From NCBI GenBank assembly GCA_045660265.1, contig JAZRDM010000061.1, positions 33,241 to 97,240 of the forward strand: a stretch of 64,000 nt of DNA. Direction: 5' to 3'. A program made the translations under genes and the position numbers. This document shows, in pieces, positions 33,211 to 41,116 of this stretch. Source of the stretch: Scatosoma sp045660265 (GTDB lineage: Bacteria > Bacillota > Clostridia > Christensenellales > Borkfalkiaceae). Within the stretch, counting starts at the first letter, position 1. Each line of letters starts with the position of its first letter. Below the pieces are notes generated by a model. The model had not been told where the DNA came from, did no database searches, and saw nothing but the letters and a program-made list of their open reading frames with translations.

Positions 33211-34119
33211 ATGAAAAAAAGATTTTTAACAGCAATACTTTTGGCTGTTTCCTTCTCATTTTGCGCCGTTATGAACGCTTGCTCCGACCCGCAAAATCCA
33301 ACCTTGGACATCCCTCCCAACAATTCGGAAAACGTTCAAGACCCAACCATCCCTGAAAACTCAGACAGCGACGATTCGGTTGCACCGCCCGAAATACCAC
33401 CGACGGACAGCGACTTAATTCCGCCAGCAGACAACGAAAACACGGAAGAAATCGCTCCGCCCGTTACGCAACCCGTTGAAAAAAGCAATGCACGATACAT
33501 AGTTTGTACGGGCAACAACGTCAATATCCGCTCGGGCGCGGGTACTTCCTATGCCATATTAGGTCAAGCGGAAAAAGGTGAAATGTACGCCATTGTCGGC
33601 CAAACAGGCAATTGGTACAAAACGTATTATAAAAATAAAACGGCGTATTTTTATGCCGAATACGCCTCCATTCTTACACTGGAAAAAAGCGATAACGAAG
33701 ACGCAGAAAACGTCATCAACGAAGGCTATAAGCTGTTGGGTGTACCCTACGTTTACGGCGCCGTGCGCCTGCACGACGGCAACGGTAATTTTTTAAAAGG
33801 CTTTACCGCGCAAAAATTCGATTGTTCCTCTTTGGTTCAGTACGCCTTCTATCATGGTGCAGGCACTCTTTTACAAACCACGACAAGAACGCAATTTAAA
33901 CAAGGATCCTTCGTTTCTAAGTCAAATCTTCAGCGGGGAGATTGCATTTATTTCACCAACGAAACACGGCAATACAAAACGGGTATCGAGCGTATCGGCC
34001 ACGTCGCAATTTACCTTGGCAATAACTACATTTTACACACCGCGTCCGACTATGCACGCATTGAAAAAATGAGCCAACAACGCTGGAATTTTTACGTGGA
34101 GGCAAGACGCTTTGTTTAA
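33211..34119 (+). CDS. SH3-NlpC/P60 peptidoglycan hydrolase lipoprotein
   Basis: A 302-residue exported lipoprotein; start ATG at 33211 after AGGAGAG (the frame extends 18 codons upstream without support). The signal ends ...CAVMNACSD. A Pro/Asp/Glu-rich linker covers ~27-92. Residues ~95-155 are a bacterial SH3 domain (NNVNIRSGAGTSYAILGQAEKG...WYKTYY). Residues ~165-302 are NlpC/P60, with catalytic FDCSSLVQYAFYH, His in GHVAIYLGNN and the polar HTASDY. It would cut the stem peptide of peptidoglycan at the outer face. Length and order match cell-wall gamma-D-glutamyl-diamino-acid endopeptidases. Confidence 0.92.
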   Translation: MKKRFLTAILLAVSFSFCAVMNACSDPQNPTLDIPPNNSENVQDPTIPENSDSDDSVAPPEIPPTDSDLIPPADNENTEEIAPPVTQPVEKSNARYIVCTGNNVNIRSGAGTSYAILGQAEKGEMYAIVGQTGNWYKTYYKNKTAYFYAEYASILTLEKSDNEDAENVINEGYKLLGVPYVYGAVRLHDGNGNFLKGFTAQKFDCSSLVQYAFYHGAGTLLQTTTRTQFKQGSFVSKSNLQRGDCIYFTNETRQYKTGIERIGHVAIYLGNNYILHTASDYARIEKMSQQRWNFYVEARRFV

Positions 34120-34150
34120 CTCAACGCAACTCTGCCCCCGTTGTATCGTA

Positions 34151-34897
34151 TTAAGAGTGTTCTTCTAAAGACGCACAGGTTAAAAAGCGCACCTCTTTCG
34201 CGCCAGCCGAAAGTAAGAGTTTTGCGCACTCACTCCCCGTCGCGCCCGTCGTCATAATATCGTCGATTAGTAAGATAATTTTATCTTTGCAGGCAGTTCG
34301 TTTATGTACATGAAAAAGCCCTTCTACGTTTTTTATACGTTCGGCTTTTGTCAAAGTCTTTTGCGAAGGCGCTTCACAGCGTTTTCGTAAAATCTCGCTA
34401 TCATATTCCGCGCGGATACCCGCCCGCTCTAAACAAGGCAGTAACGCTTTTACAATTTCTTCCGCTTGATTGTATCCCCTTATCCTTTGCTTTTCTTTTG
34501 TCAACGGTACGCATAATACCAAGACGTCCTCTTTGTCAGAAAAACGGCGTAAATAACTTTTCGCCAACTCCTCGCCGAAAAAGTAGGATAAATATCTATC
34601 CCCGTTTTTCATGCGGTTTAACAACGAGCAGATGTATCCTTGATAGACAAAAGAAGAAAGCCCCAAGCTAAATTTAGGCAAATGGCTTTTACAATCTAAA
34701 CAAACGCCCTTCGTTTTTGCCGAGCGTCCGCATTTATCACACGTTATCTTTTCATTTTTTAATATTTTACGGTTGCAATTTTCGCACAGTCTAATTTGCG
34801 GATAGGCAAATATTTCCTCTCCGCATCCATCACAGGTAAACCCATACGCGCTTGCACCCTTTCGAATTTTTTCTAAAAAGCTTTCTAATACACCCAT
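34151..34897 (-). CDS. comF: ComF family phosphoribosyltransferase-like protein
   Basis: A 248-residue protein. I start it at 34897 (MGVLESF...), because the frame beyond it overlaps the terminator and body of the DUF368 gene. Two Cys pairs near residue 20-55 (CDGC...CENC, CDKC...CLDC) form the N-terminal zinc ribbons. The C-terminal half is a type I phosphoribosyltransferase fold with ILLIDDIMTTGATGSEC. ComF is needed for DNA uptake in competent bacteria and may process incoming single strands; competence here is not shown. The ribosome site is weak. A terminator for the upstream DUF368 gene lies 14-56 bp before the start, so expression depends on readthrough or its own promoter. Confidence 0.85.
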   Translation of the reverse strand: MGVLESFLEKIRKGASAYGFTCDGCGEEIFAYPQIRLCENCNRKILKNEKITCDKCGRSAKTKGVCLDCKSHLPKFSLGLSSFVYQGYICSLLNRMKNGDRYLSYFFGEELAKSYLRRFSDKEDVLVLCVPLTKEKQRIRGYNQAEEIVKALLPCLERAGIRAEYDSEILRKRCEAPSQKTLTKAERIKNVEGLFHVHKRTACKDKIILLIDDIMTTGATGSECAKLLLSAGAKEVRFLTCASLEEHS

Positions 34898-34910
34898 AGT
34901 TTCTTTGAAA

Positions 34911-34953
34911 AACCCACCCGCATTTTTGAATTCATCAAATACACGGGTGGGTT
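34911..34953 (-). terminator. Terminator between DUF368 gene and comF
   Basis: 10-bp stem aacccacccg / cgggtgggtt with a 23-nt loop, T-run on the minus strand, 18 bp after the DUF368 stop. Confidence 0.7.
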
Positions 34954-34971
34954 CTTTTATATTTCTTTCAT

Positions 34972-35928
34972 TTAATCTTCCGTTTTTCCGTCTGCTTTTC
35001 TTTGCACCTTCACAAGCGCATAAGCGCCAAAAATACCGCATACAAACAACAATATACCGAGGATAACGTCCAACCATGCTACGCCGTTCACCGCCCAATT
35101 TGCATATACCGTTACAATATCTCCGTTGCAAAACATAGATAAAATAGACCCTAAAGACAGCCCGACAATCAAAGAATATGCCGTATGTCTCGCCTTTTGA
35201 AAGGCAATCGTCAACAACTTCGAGAACGTAAACAAGCCCAGCAATAAGCCCACGCCTAAGCCGATATAAATAAAAAATACTGCAGGATTTTCCATCCAAT
35301 AATGCAAGCTTACGCTATCCATCAACGACGAAAACCAACCGATTGCCATTAAAATAGCACTCGCGCTAAGCCCGGGAACAATCTGTGTAATCCCCAACGC
35401 GTAACCAATTACCACACTGATAAGCACTTGCCCGATTTGTACGCTAACAAATTTATCTGTACCTGAACCGCCCGCATTTCCTTCTAAAAGAGCGGAAACC
35501 ACGCCTATCGCTACAGGAATTAAAACCCCAAGTCCAAACAACGCTATGCGTTTTGCGTTCCATTCCGCACCCTTGAGTTCATCTTTTACTGCGGGAAAAG
35601 CCCCTACCATCAGCCCCGCAAACAATCCAACGATTGCAAACGGCAAAATATCTAACAACTGCTTGATTGTAAAAAAGCCTAGTAATACCCCTATCGCCAA
35701 GCCCACACCAATGGGCAGTAAGAAGGTAAAGCATTTTTTAAATTGCTTAAACAAATTCCCCAGCGCATACAAAAACTGATCGTACAATTTAAAAATAATC
35801 GCCACTGTCGAACCGCTAATTCCCGGCACAATCACGGCAAGCCCTATAAAAAAGCCTAAAATGGCGCTTTTACACCACGTTTTTTTATTGTATTTAATCA
35901 AGGCAATTTCCATACTTTCTTGCGGCAT
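34972..35928 (-). CDS. DUF368 family membrane protein (PopT-type undecaprenyl-phosphate flippase)
   Basis: A 318-residue protein with about eight membrane helices and the DUF368 signature GFFIGLAVIVPGISGSTVAII near the N-terminus, repeated in weaker form at GITQIVPGLSASAILM. This internal repeat matches an inverted two-fold transporter. DUF368 proteins (PopT) have been shown in other bacteria to return undecaprenyl phosphate to the cytoplasmic face, recycling the lipid carrier for cell-wall synthesis. It begins 2 bp after the VanZ-like gene and shares its transcript. Specificity in this organism is inferred. Confidence 0.88.
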   Translation of the reverse strand: MPQESMEIALIKYNKKTWCKSAILGFFIGLAVIVPGISGSTVAIIFKLYDQFLYALGNLFKQFKKCFTFLLPIGVGLAIGVLLGFFTIKQLLDILPFAIVGLFAGLMVGAFPAVKDELKGAEWNAKRIALFGLGVLIPVAIGVVSALLEGNAGGSGTDKFVSVQIGQVLISVVIGYALGITQIVPGLSASAILMAIGWFSSLMDSVSLHYWMENPAVFFIYIGLGVGLLLGLFTFSKLLTIAFQKARHTAYSLIVGLSLGSILSMFCNGDIVTVYANWAVNGVAWLDVILGILLFVCGIFGAYALVKVQRKADGKTED

Positions 35929-35930
35929 GC

Positions 35931-36467
35931 TTAATTTTTCTCCTTATCATTCATTCGACGGTATATATACGCAACCAAGCAAAAGACAACCCAAGCAAAA
36001 AGCAATCCCGCCATTCCGCCGGCAATATCGACGAGTATATCCGTCCACTCCCAAGCCCTTCCGTCTGAAAAGATTTGTAAAAACTCATCCATTACGGCAG
36101 TTAATGATGTTCCTACCACAGCAATCAGCGAATACTCTTTTTTTCTGGTATAAGACAAATAGCACCACAACGCAAGCGCGCCAAGCAACGCAAATTGACA
36201 AAAATGCGCAGCCATCCGCACGCTGATATGTAAGCGTATAAAATCCTCGCCAGTTGCCGTAGCGATTTTCGATTCGGGTGCAATGATACGGGCAACCTCT
36301 TGCACCTGCTCGGTTACCGCGTAGCTTTGTTCGGAAGAGGTTTCTCCGCTCGCCAACGAATTAGAAAATATAAACGCTAAAACGCCGACAACCGCAAAAC
36401 TAAAAAATATTCTCAGTATCCACACCAGCCACGGCGGAAGCTGTCCTTTTTTAACCATTTGTTTCAT
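35931..36467 (-). CDS. VanZ-like membrane protein
   Basis: A 178-residue protein with four membrane helices and the VanZ signature: RMAAHFCQFALLGALAL and TAVMDEFLQIFSDGRAWEWTDILVDIAGG. VanZ members affect glycopeptide resistance in some hosts, but most are of unknown role. It leads the vanZ-DUF368 transcript from a good promoter. Confidence 0.87.
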   Translation of the reverse strand: MKQMVKKGQLPPWLVWILRIFFSFAVVGVLAFIFSNSLASGETSSEQSYAVTEQVQEVARIIAPESKIATATGEDFIRLHISVRMAAHFCQFALLGALALWCYLSYTRKKEYSLIAVVGTSLTAVMDEFLQIFSDGRAWEWTDILVDIAGGMAGLLFAWVVFCLVAYIYRRMNDKEKN

Positions 36468-36475
36468 ACCCTATT

Positions 36476-36504
36476 ATTATACGCAAAAAAATGTATTAGG
36501 TCAA
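36476..36504 (-). promoter_or_regulatory. Promoter of the vanZ-DUF368 operon
   Basis: Minus strand TTGACC (36504-36499), 17 bp, TATAAT (36481-36476), just before the VanZ-like start. Confidence 0.85.
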
Positions 36505-36601
36505 CATTTTCCGCTAATTTTTTTTATTTTCGCTAAGAACAGTCAAAAATCGCCCCGCTCAAACATATATAATACAAAATACATTCTATTAGGAGAACCT
36601 T

Positions 36602-37657
36602 ATGAATTACGTCAAAAAAATGTGCGTGTTACGCCAAGTAAAACAAGGCTTTTCGGGAGACGGAAAAACGCTTTCAGGGCTTGTGAAACTCGAACAATAC
36701 GGCAAAAATCTTGCCGTAGAAGTCTCAATCATCAATTTTGCGCCTTTATCCGCTGGGGAATATTATTGTCTGCTTTGCGATCTAAAAGGCGTTTGCGAAA
36801 TGTTACCCTTGCGCAGTAAAAGCCTATTTAATATCATTACCGACTTAGACGTCTCCGACGGCTACTGCGCAGTAATTTGCTTTGTCAAAAACGAAATTAT
36901 GCCTATTGCATACGGCGTTAACGGAAAAGCAACGTATAACTGGCGCAACATTCTCAACGCCCTGCCCTTTGCAGAACCATTTAACGCTTTGACAAGTATA
37001 AAAGAGGAAAAAAGCCCCGACGTTGCCGTTTCTGCCGCTGCCGAGAACTCCTCTCCCGCACCCGTAAAAGCAGAAAACCCATGCACCATGTCCGAAACGA
37101 CAGAAAAAATCCCCTTACAACAGCCCGTCATCTACGACGACGAGCTTGTTTCCAAAGAAAATTACTACAATACTCAGGAGTTAGAAAATGAATCCCATCC
37201 GAACACAAAAAATTGCGACTATGCACCGCTTGAAAGCGGAAATCAAAAACAAACAGAGCAAGAGCAAGCAAATTCTTCAAAAGATGAATATGCTGAAAGC
37301 GTACTCGACAAAACTACGCCTAACACCGAATACTATCTCGCCATCCAAGGCGAACTTGACGAACTCTTCCAAAAATACCCGCGTGATACAACTTTAAACG
37401 AAGCGATTGCGCACAGCGAATGGGTGCGCGTAAAAGGAGACGAAACCCAGCCTCTTTGTTTGGTTGGCGTCGTTTACGAAGAGTTAAAACCCAAATACAT
37501 CTGCTACGCGCTTCCAACCGACAATAAAACCGCGCCCCCTCAAGAAATTAAAGACGCGTGCGTATTCGTACCAAAATCCCCCTACGATACCGAAAAAGGA
37601 TTTTTTGTCATTTTCCAAAATGCAAGCACGGGCTTAACCATTGCAAGCCCGCAATAA
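36602..37657 (+). CDS. Two-domain protein of unknown function
   Basis: A 351-residue soluble protein. Residues 1-130 look like a beta-rich domain (FSGDGKTLSGLVKLEQYGKNLAVEVSI and later strands). About 135-235 is a polar, Glu/Asn/Pro-rich linker. Residues 240-351 form a second domain (TEYYLAIQGELDELFQKYPRDTTLNEAIAHSEWVRV ... KSPYDTEKGFFVIFQ). No signal peptide, membrane helix or catalytic motif is seen. AGGAGA precedes the ATG and a TATAAT -10 box lies near 36568. Both domains look real and well ordered, but I do not recognise the family. Confidence 0.7.
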   Translation: MNYVKKMCVLRQVKQGFSGDGKTLSGLVKLEQYGKNLAVEVSIINFAPLSAGEYYCLLCDLKGVCEMLPLRSKSLFNIITDLDVSDGYCAVICFVKNEIMPIAYGVNGKATYNWRNILNALPFAEPFNALTSIKEEKSPDVAVSAAAENSSPAPVKAENPCTMSETTEKIPLQQPVIYDDELVSKENYYNTQELENESHPNTKNCDYAPLESGNQKQTEQEQANSSKDEYAESVLDKTTPNTEYYLAIQGELDELFQKYPRDTTLNEAIAHSEWVRVKGDETQPLCLVGVVYEELKPKYICYALPTDNKTAPPQEIKDACVFVPKSPYDTEKGFFVIFQNASTGLTIASPQ

Positions 37658-37663
37658 TCGAAA

Positions 37664-37694
37664 GCCCGTATACGCTATCGTCGCGTATACGGGC
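37664..37694. terminator. Hairpin between converging genes
   Basis: Perfect 12-bp stem gcccgtatacgc / gcgtatacgggc, loop of 7. It separates the 351-aa gene and the acyltransferase-like gene. Confidence 0.75.
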
Positions 37695-37716
37695 AGTTTG
37701 TTACAGTATCGAATGG

Positions 37717-38406
37717 TTACATTTTTCCAAGTTCATTACAGCGATCGCACATAATTTTGCTAATTTCCGCCGCATTTTCTCCAAGCGTAAGCATCTGCGA
37801 AATTTTTATCGGCTTATCTATGATATATCTTCGCTTTGCTTTTTGATAATACGCTACGTATACGGGCGCGTCAATCCCTTTTTCCAAACAACGCTTTGCC
37901 AACAAAACGAAACCTTTGTGGAAGCCTTCCAGCTCGTCTAAATACCCCTTTGTAGAATCTTCGGGAAAAATAACGATATTTTGCTTGTTTTCAAGTGCTT
38001 CAAAGCTCTCTTTTAAAGTATCCCGCACACGCAAATCTTGATACGTAGAAATTAAATTTAATCCGCGGTAAAATATGTACGTAAGCGGCGAAGCAAGTAA
38101 ACAAAACAACCTTGCCAAATGTAAATTCCAATGCTTTTTTTCGTGATAAAACACCTTCGTTTGATAACGATAGAGCTGACCAAGCGTTCCATTCATCTCA
38201 TACGCGCCCCAAAACCGAATATGTTTTTCGCCGTATAATTCCCATGCTAATGGCGCGCTCGTCCCGACGTGATTGCTTAACACAATCCCACCCTCCGTCA
38301 TCTCTTCGCCTAAATAGACAAATTCCGACGGTTTAATAAAAAGCCGCATAAAGCCTTTTATTCTTTCAAACCAAGGCTTACGAAACTTATTATGTTGTTG
38401 TTTCAT
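37717..38406 (-). CDS. PlsC-like acyltransferase with altered HX4D motif
   Basis: A 229-residue protein of the glycerophosphate acyltransferase superfamily. Block I is SNHVGTSAPLAWE, where the usual NHxxxxD Asp is replaced (H-V-G-T-S-A), and block III is VIFPEDSTKG, the usual FPEG site with D in place of G. A basic N-terminus and one hydrophobic segment (FCLLASPLTYIF) point to membrane association. Because the catalytic Asp appears absent, acyltransferase activity is doubtful, or the protein belongs to a divergent subgroup. It stands alone. Confidence 0.7.
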   Translation of the reverse strand: MKQQHNKFRKPWFERIKGFMRLFIKPSEFVYLGEEMTEGGIVLSNHVGTSAPLAWELYGEKHIRFWGAYEMNGTLGQLYRYQTKVFYHEKKHWNLHLARLFCLLASPLTYIFYRGLNLISTYQDLRVRDTLKESFEALENKQNIVIFPEDSTKGYLDELEGFHKGFVLLAKRCLEKGIDAPVYVAYYQKAKRRYIIDKPIKISQMLTLGENAAEISKIMCDRCNELGKM

Positions 38407-38550
38407 TTTTTCTCCTTTCTCTTTTTTTGTTTTTTGTTGTTTTCTTTCGTCTTCTCTTAATAATATTTCTCTATATACTATTTTACCGCTTTTTTTCTGT
38501 AAATCAAATAAAAACCCCGCTATATTTCATTTTTTACAAAACTTTCACAA

Positions 38551-38575
38551 AAAAACGGGCAAAAAGCCCGTTTTT
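38551..38575 (-). terminator. Terminator of the GNAT gene
   Basis: 10-bp stem aaaaacgggc / gcccgttttt, T-tailed, a few bp after the stop at 38580. Confidence 0.85.
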
Positions 38576-38579
38576 CTTC

Positions 38580-39323
38580 TTATTCTTCTTTTAACCAATA
38601 CACCTTTTCGTTTGCCGTTTTAAACCCAAGCTTTTTTTGTAAGGCTATCGACGGCTCGTTTCCCACAACAACGTGCCCGTAAGGAATTCTTCCCTGTTTT
38701 ATATATTCGTTAGCGAGCAATTTTTCCAACGCTTCCGCATACCCCTTTCTTCTATACTCGGGAAATACGTGGAGCATACCCATACTCCCTTCGGGATGTT
38801 CGCCGATAAAACCGACGAATTCCCCGTCTGCAAACGCACAATAAATCTTTTTATCCGCCGCCAATTTTTCGATATTTTCAGGGGATTCTTTGTCGTAATT
38901 TTGCTTAATCCATTCAATTTGCTCGCGTTGCGCAAACTCGAAAGTAAGCTTGCTGTTTACGGCAAACAGCTCTTTGGATAAATAGGCAATTTGCCAAACG
39001 GGTGTTTCGTGCGTAATATGCAATCGGGCGTACACTTCCGCGCGCGCCTCGTCGCCGCGCGTTACAATCCAACCGCTTTTTCTCGCTATTTCTTTGTCTT
39101 CTAATGCGCTTAAAGCCATACCTGCCCCCGCCCTTTGCCGTGCAGCGAGCATATAAATACCGCTTGGCGCGTCATATAATAACACGCCGTCTAAATCGCT
39201 ATTCTCACATTTGGCATATACAATTTTTGCGCGGTTTCGGCGGATACATTCTAACATATCCAAATATAAAAGCTCATTCCTTTGCAAAAATTCCTTTGCT
39301 GTTTTTAACAAATCCATTTGCAT
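38580..39323 (-). CDS. GNAT family N-acetyltransferase
   Basis: A 247-residue protein. Residues ~150-247 form a GNAT domain: EFVGFIGEHPEGSMGMLHVFPEYRRKGYAEALEK contains the acetyl-CoA pyrophosphate loop (R-R-K-G-Y-A) and the later HVVVGNEPSIALQKKLGF is the typical motif B. The N-terminal half is a second, degenerate GNAT-like fold (GIYMLAARQRAGAGMALSAL), as in the double-domain FR47/glycine N-acyltransferase-like group. Substrate unknown. It is transcribed alone from a consensus-like promoter. Confidence 0.83.
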   Translation of the reverse strand: MQMDLLKTAKEFLQRNELLYLDMLECIRRNRAKIVYAKCENSDLDGVLLYDAPSGIYMLAARQRAGAGMALSALEDKEIARKSGWIVTRGDEARAEVYARLHITHETPVWQIAYLSKELFAVNSKLTFEFAQREQIEWIKQNYDKESPENIEKLAADKKIYCAFADGEFVGFIGEHPEGSMGMLHVFPEYRRKGYAEALEKLLANEYIKQGRIPYGHVVVGNEPSIALQKKLGFKTANEKVYWLKEE

Positions 39324-39343
39324 ACCCTTTCTCCTTGCATGGT

Positions 39344-39372
39344 ATTATAACACGCAAAGGCGAAAAAGTCAA
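39344..39372 (-). promoter_or_regulatory. Promoter of the GNAT gene
   Basis: Minus strand TTGACT (39372-39367), 17 bp, TATAAT (39349-39344). Confidence 0.85.
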
Positions 39373-39378
39373 GAAGTT

Positions 39379-39412
39379 AAACTCCCCGCAGACTATCGCC
39401 CGCAGGGAGTTT
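39379..39412 (-). terminator. Terminator of the 481-aa lipoprotein gene
   Basis: 8-bp stem aaactccc / gggagttt with an 18-nt loop, 18 bp after the stop at 39430. Confidence 0.55.
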
Positions 39413-39429
39413 TATATCACCATTTATTT

Positions 39430-40875
39430 TCAGTTAGGCAAAACAATGTTTGTAACGTCCGAGCTAATCAAATCGATATAAATCGCATACGAATTTCCGC
39501 CGATTGCCTCCGTCCCTTCCATCATAGCGGTATAAGCAAATTCCGCAAGAATTTCAAGCTTACTGATGTTATACATATTACCAAAGGTAACCTTCATCTG
39601 CCCGCCTAATTTCGTTACGTTCAACGCTTGGCCAACAATAATAAGAGTTCCCAATGTATTGACAACGTTTTCACCATCTACCTGTGCAGCAAATTCGCTA
39701 AGTGTTTTGTTTAACATAGGCATTATATTTTCTTGAAGAAAATAAGTAATTGCACTGTCATAGGGCGTGTAAACAGGTAACTCAAGCATAAATTCTTCAT
39801 AGGAAGGCATTCCTCCAACAGCCTCATCCCCATTCGCACTTGAAGTAATCGAAGCAACTACGTCATAAACAAGTTTATCAAACGAATCGTTTTCCGAATA
39901 ACCAAGCAATTCTTTCAAACTCATTTGCTTTAACTGCGCAATTTGCGTTTCCGACATGCCTTGTTCTGCCAGCATAGCCTTTACGCTTTCATTATCGAGA
40001 ATTGAATTTTTAAATTCTTGCAACGTCATATCTGCATTTTCTTGCAAATACGCATCAAGAGCCGTTTCCGCCTGCCCTACTGTTAAGGTATCCAACGCTT
40101 CGATTTCCGCAAGCAACGCTTCCACCGTCAAGTCTTCCGCCAACAAACCAAGCGCGTCGTTTAAAACAGCGGAAACCGTTTTGGTTTCAGGATTCAACGC
40201 ACCGATATAATCTAACAATCCATTCGCTTCTTCCACAGCCTCATAAATAAACGTTGCTTGGCTGTTGTTTATATCCACAACCTCGTTAAATAAGTCCGTA
40301 AGACCTTTCCTTACATCCTCTGAATCTTGCAAAATACCAGCGATTAAACCAGTCCAGCTCTGACCGCCTTCCATTACAATATATCCGTTCTCTACAAAGC
40401 GTTCTTCCTCGTCGTCGTAATAGTATTCAACGCCGTCGATAAGATACGATTCGCTTACGTAAATTTCACTTTCGCCGCCTTTTTCATAAATTGTTTCCAA
40501 GGTCGTCTTTGTATATACGTTATAACCATATTCCGTCTTTGCATACGTATATTCTACCTTTTCTTGCGACCAGTAATAATAATCCCCTTCTCTGCTTTGC
40601 GAATCTTCCATCGATTTCGAAACAACCGTCATTTTAATGGTATTCGCCGATTGCAACTGCTGTTCAATCGCCGCTATGTACGTAGAAGCGTCGACAGTAT
40701 TATTTCCGTTTTGGCTGCCGTTTTCCGAGTTATTTCCCGTTCCGCCGCTATTATCGCTTGTAATGTCCGTATTGCCAGCATTATTCGTATTACCCGAAAA
40801 CTGCCCGCAAGCCGTAATCGAAGCGCACATAGATAAACTTAAAAGAAAAGCCGCTAATTTTTTAAACAATTTCAT
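39430..40875 (-). CDS. 481-aa lipoprotein of unknown function
   Basis: An exported lipoprotein (MKLFKKLAAFLLSLSMCASITACGQ). A Gly/Asn/Ser-rich linker spans ~25-60. Residues ~65-200 form a beta-rich domain with many aromatic strands (TIKMTVVSKSMEDS ... GDYYYWSQEKVEYTYAKTEYGYNVY); 200-345 is helical, with LTVEALLAEIEALDTLTVGQAETALDAYL; the last 100 residues return to mixed structure. The beta-rich part resembles LolA/LppX-like lipoprotein folds only in composition. GGAGG precedes the ATG. A perfect promoter and a ~105-nt structured leader precede it, which implies regulated expression. Function unknown. Confidence 0.72.
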   Translation of the reverse strand: MKLFKKLAAFLLSLSMCASITACGQFSGNTNNAGNTDITSDNSGGTGNNSENGSQNGNNTVDASTYIAAIEQQLQSANTIKMTVVSKSMEDSQSREGDYYYWSQEKVEYTYAKTEYGYNVYTKTTLETIYEKGGESEIYVSESYLIDGVEYYYDDEEERFVENGYIVMEGGQSWTGLIAGILQDSEDVRKGLTDLFNEVVDINNSQATFIYEAVEEANGLLDYIGALNPETKTVSAVLNDALGLLAEDLTVEALLAEIEALDTLTVGQAETALDAYLQENADMTLQEFKNSILDNESVKAMLAEQGMSETQIAQLKQMSLKELLGYSENDSFDKLVYDVVASITSSANGDEAVGGMPSYEEFMLELPVYTPYDSAITYFLQENIMPMLNKTLSEFAAQVDGENVVNTLGTLIIVGQALNVTKLGGQMKVTFGNMYNISKLEILAEFAYTAMMEGTEAIGGNSYAIYIDLISSDVTNIVLPN

Positions 40876-40888
40876 AGTTCCTCCTTAT

Positions 40889-40992
40889 AACTTTTTCGGT
40901 TTTAACAACGGCGCATTCGCTTGGTAACAAGCTTATCGCCCAGCCGAGCTATTTTACTCTTTCGCTGTGTTTACAAAGCCGTTGAAAAAGTT
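40889..40992 (-). promoter_or_regulatory. Structured 5' leader (candidate riboswitch/RNA regulator)
   Basis: On the minus strand, between the TTGACA-17-TATAAT promoter and the ribosome site, the leader is closed by aactttttc (40992-40984) with gaaaaagtt (40897-40889) and, inside it, caacggc (40984-40978) with gccgttg (40912-40906), apart from an 8-nt bulge. Within lie gcttg-ttac-caagc and other short stems. The 3' arm of the closing stem ends 3 nt before the Shine-Dalgarno. No known riboswitch class matches. Confidence 0.55.
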
Positions 40993-41002
40993 TTGATAAC
41001 GT

Positions 41003-41031
41003 ATTATAACATTTCAAAAATTCATTGTCAA
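41003..41031 (-). promoter_or_regulatory. Consensus promoter of the 481-aa lipoprotein gene
   Basis: Minus strand TTGACA (41031-41026), 17 bp, TATAAT (41008-41003): perfect sigma-A consensus. Confidence 0.88.
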
Positions 41032-41085
41032 TACGTAAAAAAATTTTTTTATCTGATTTTCACATTTCATTGTCTCAAGAAAAAT

Positions 41086-41111
41086 AAAAAACGCGATTTC
41101 CTCGCGTTTTT
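41086..41111 (-). terminator. Terminator of the degV-like gene
   Basis: 10-bp stem aaaaacgcga / tcgcgttttt, T-tailed, 6 bp after the stop at 41117. Confidence 0.85.
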
Positions 41112-41116
41112 CTTTC

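Noticed and set aside
34898..35299. 382-residue version of ComF reaching to 35299
   Set aside because: The extra N-terminal part overlaps the DUF368 gene and its terminator in another frame and has no ComF-like sequence.
40889..40992. c-di-GMP (GEMM) riboswitch or a tRNA gene in the lipoprotein leader
   Set aside because: The GEMM consensus is absent. Only D-arm- and anticodon-arm-like parts exist; acceptor and T-arm pairing are missing.
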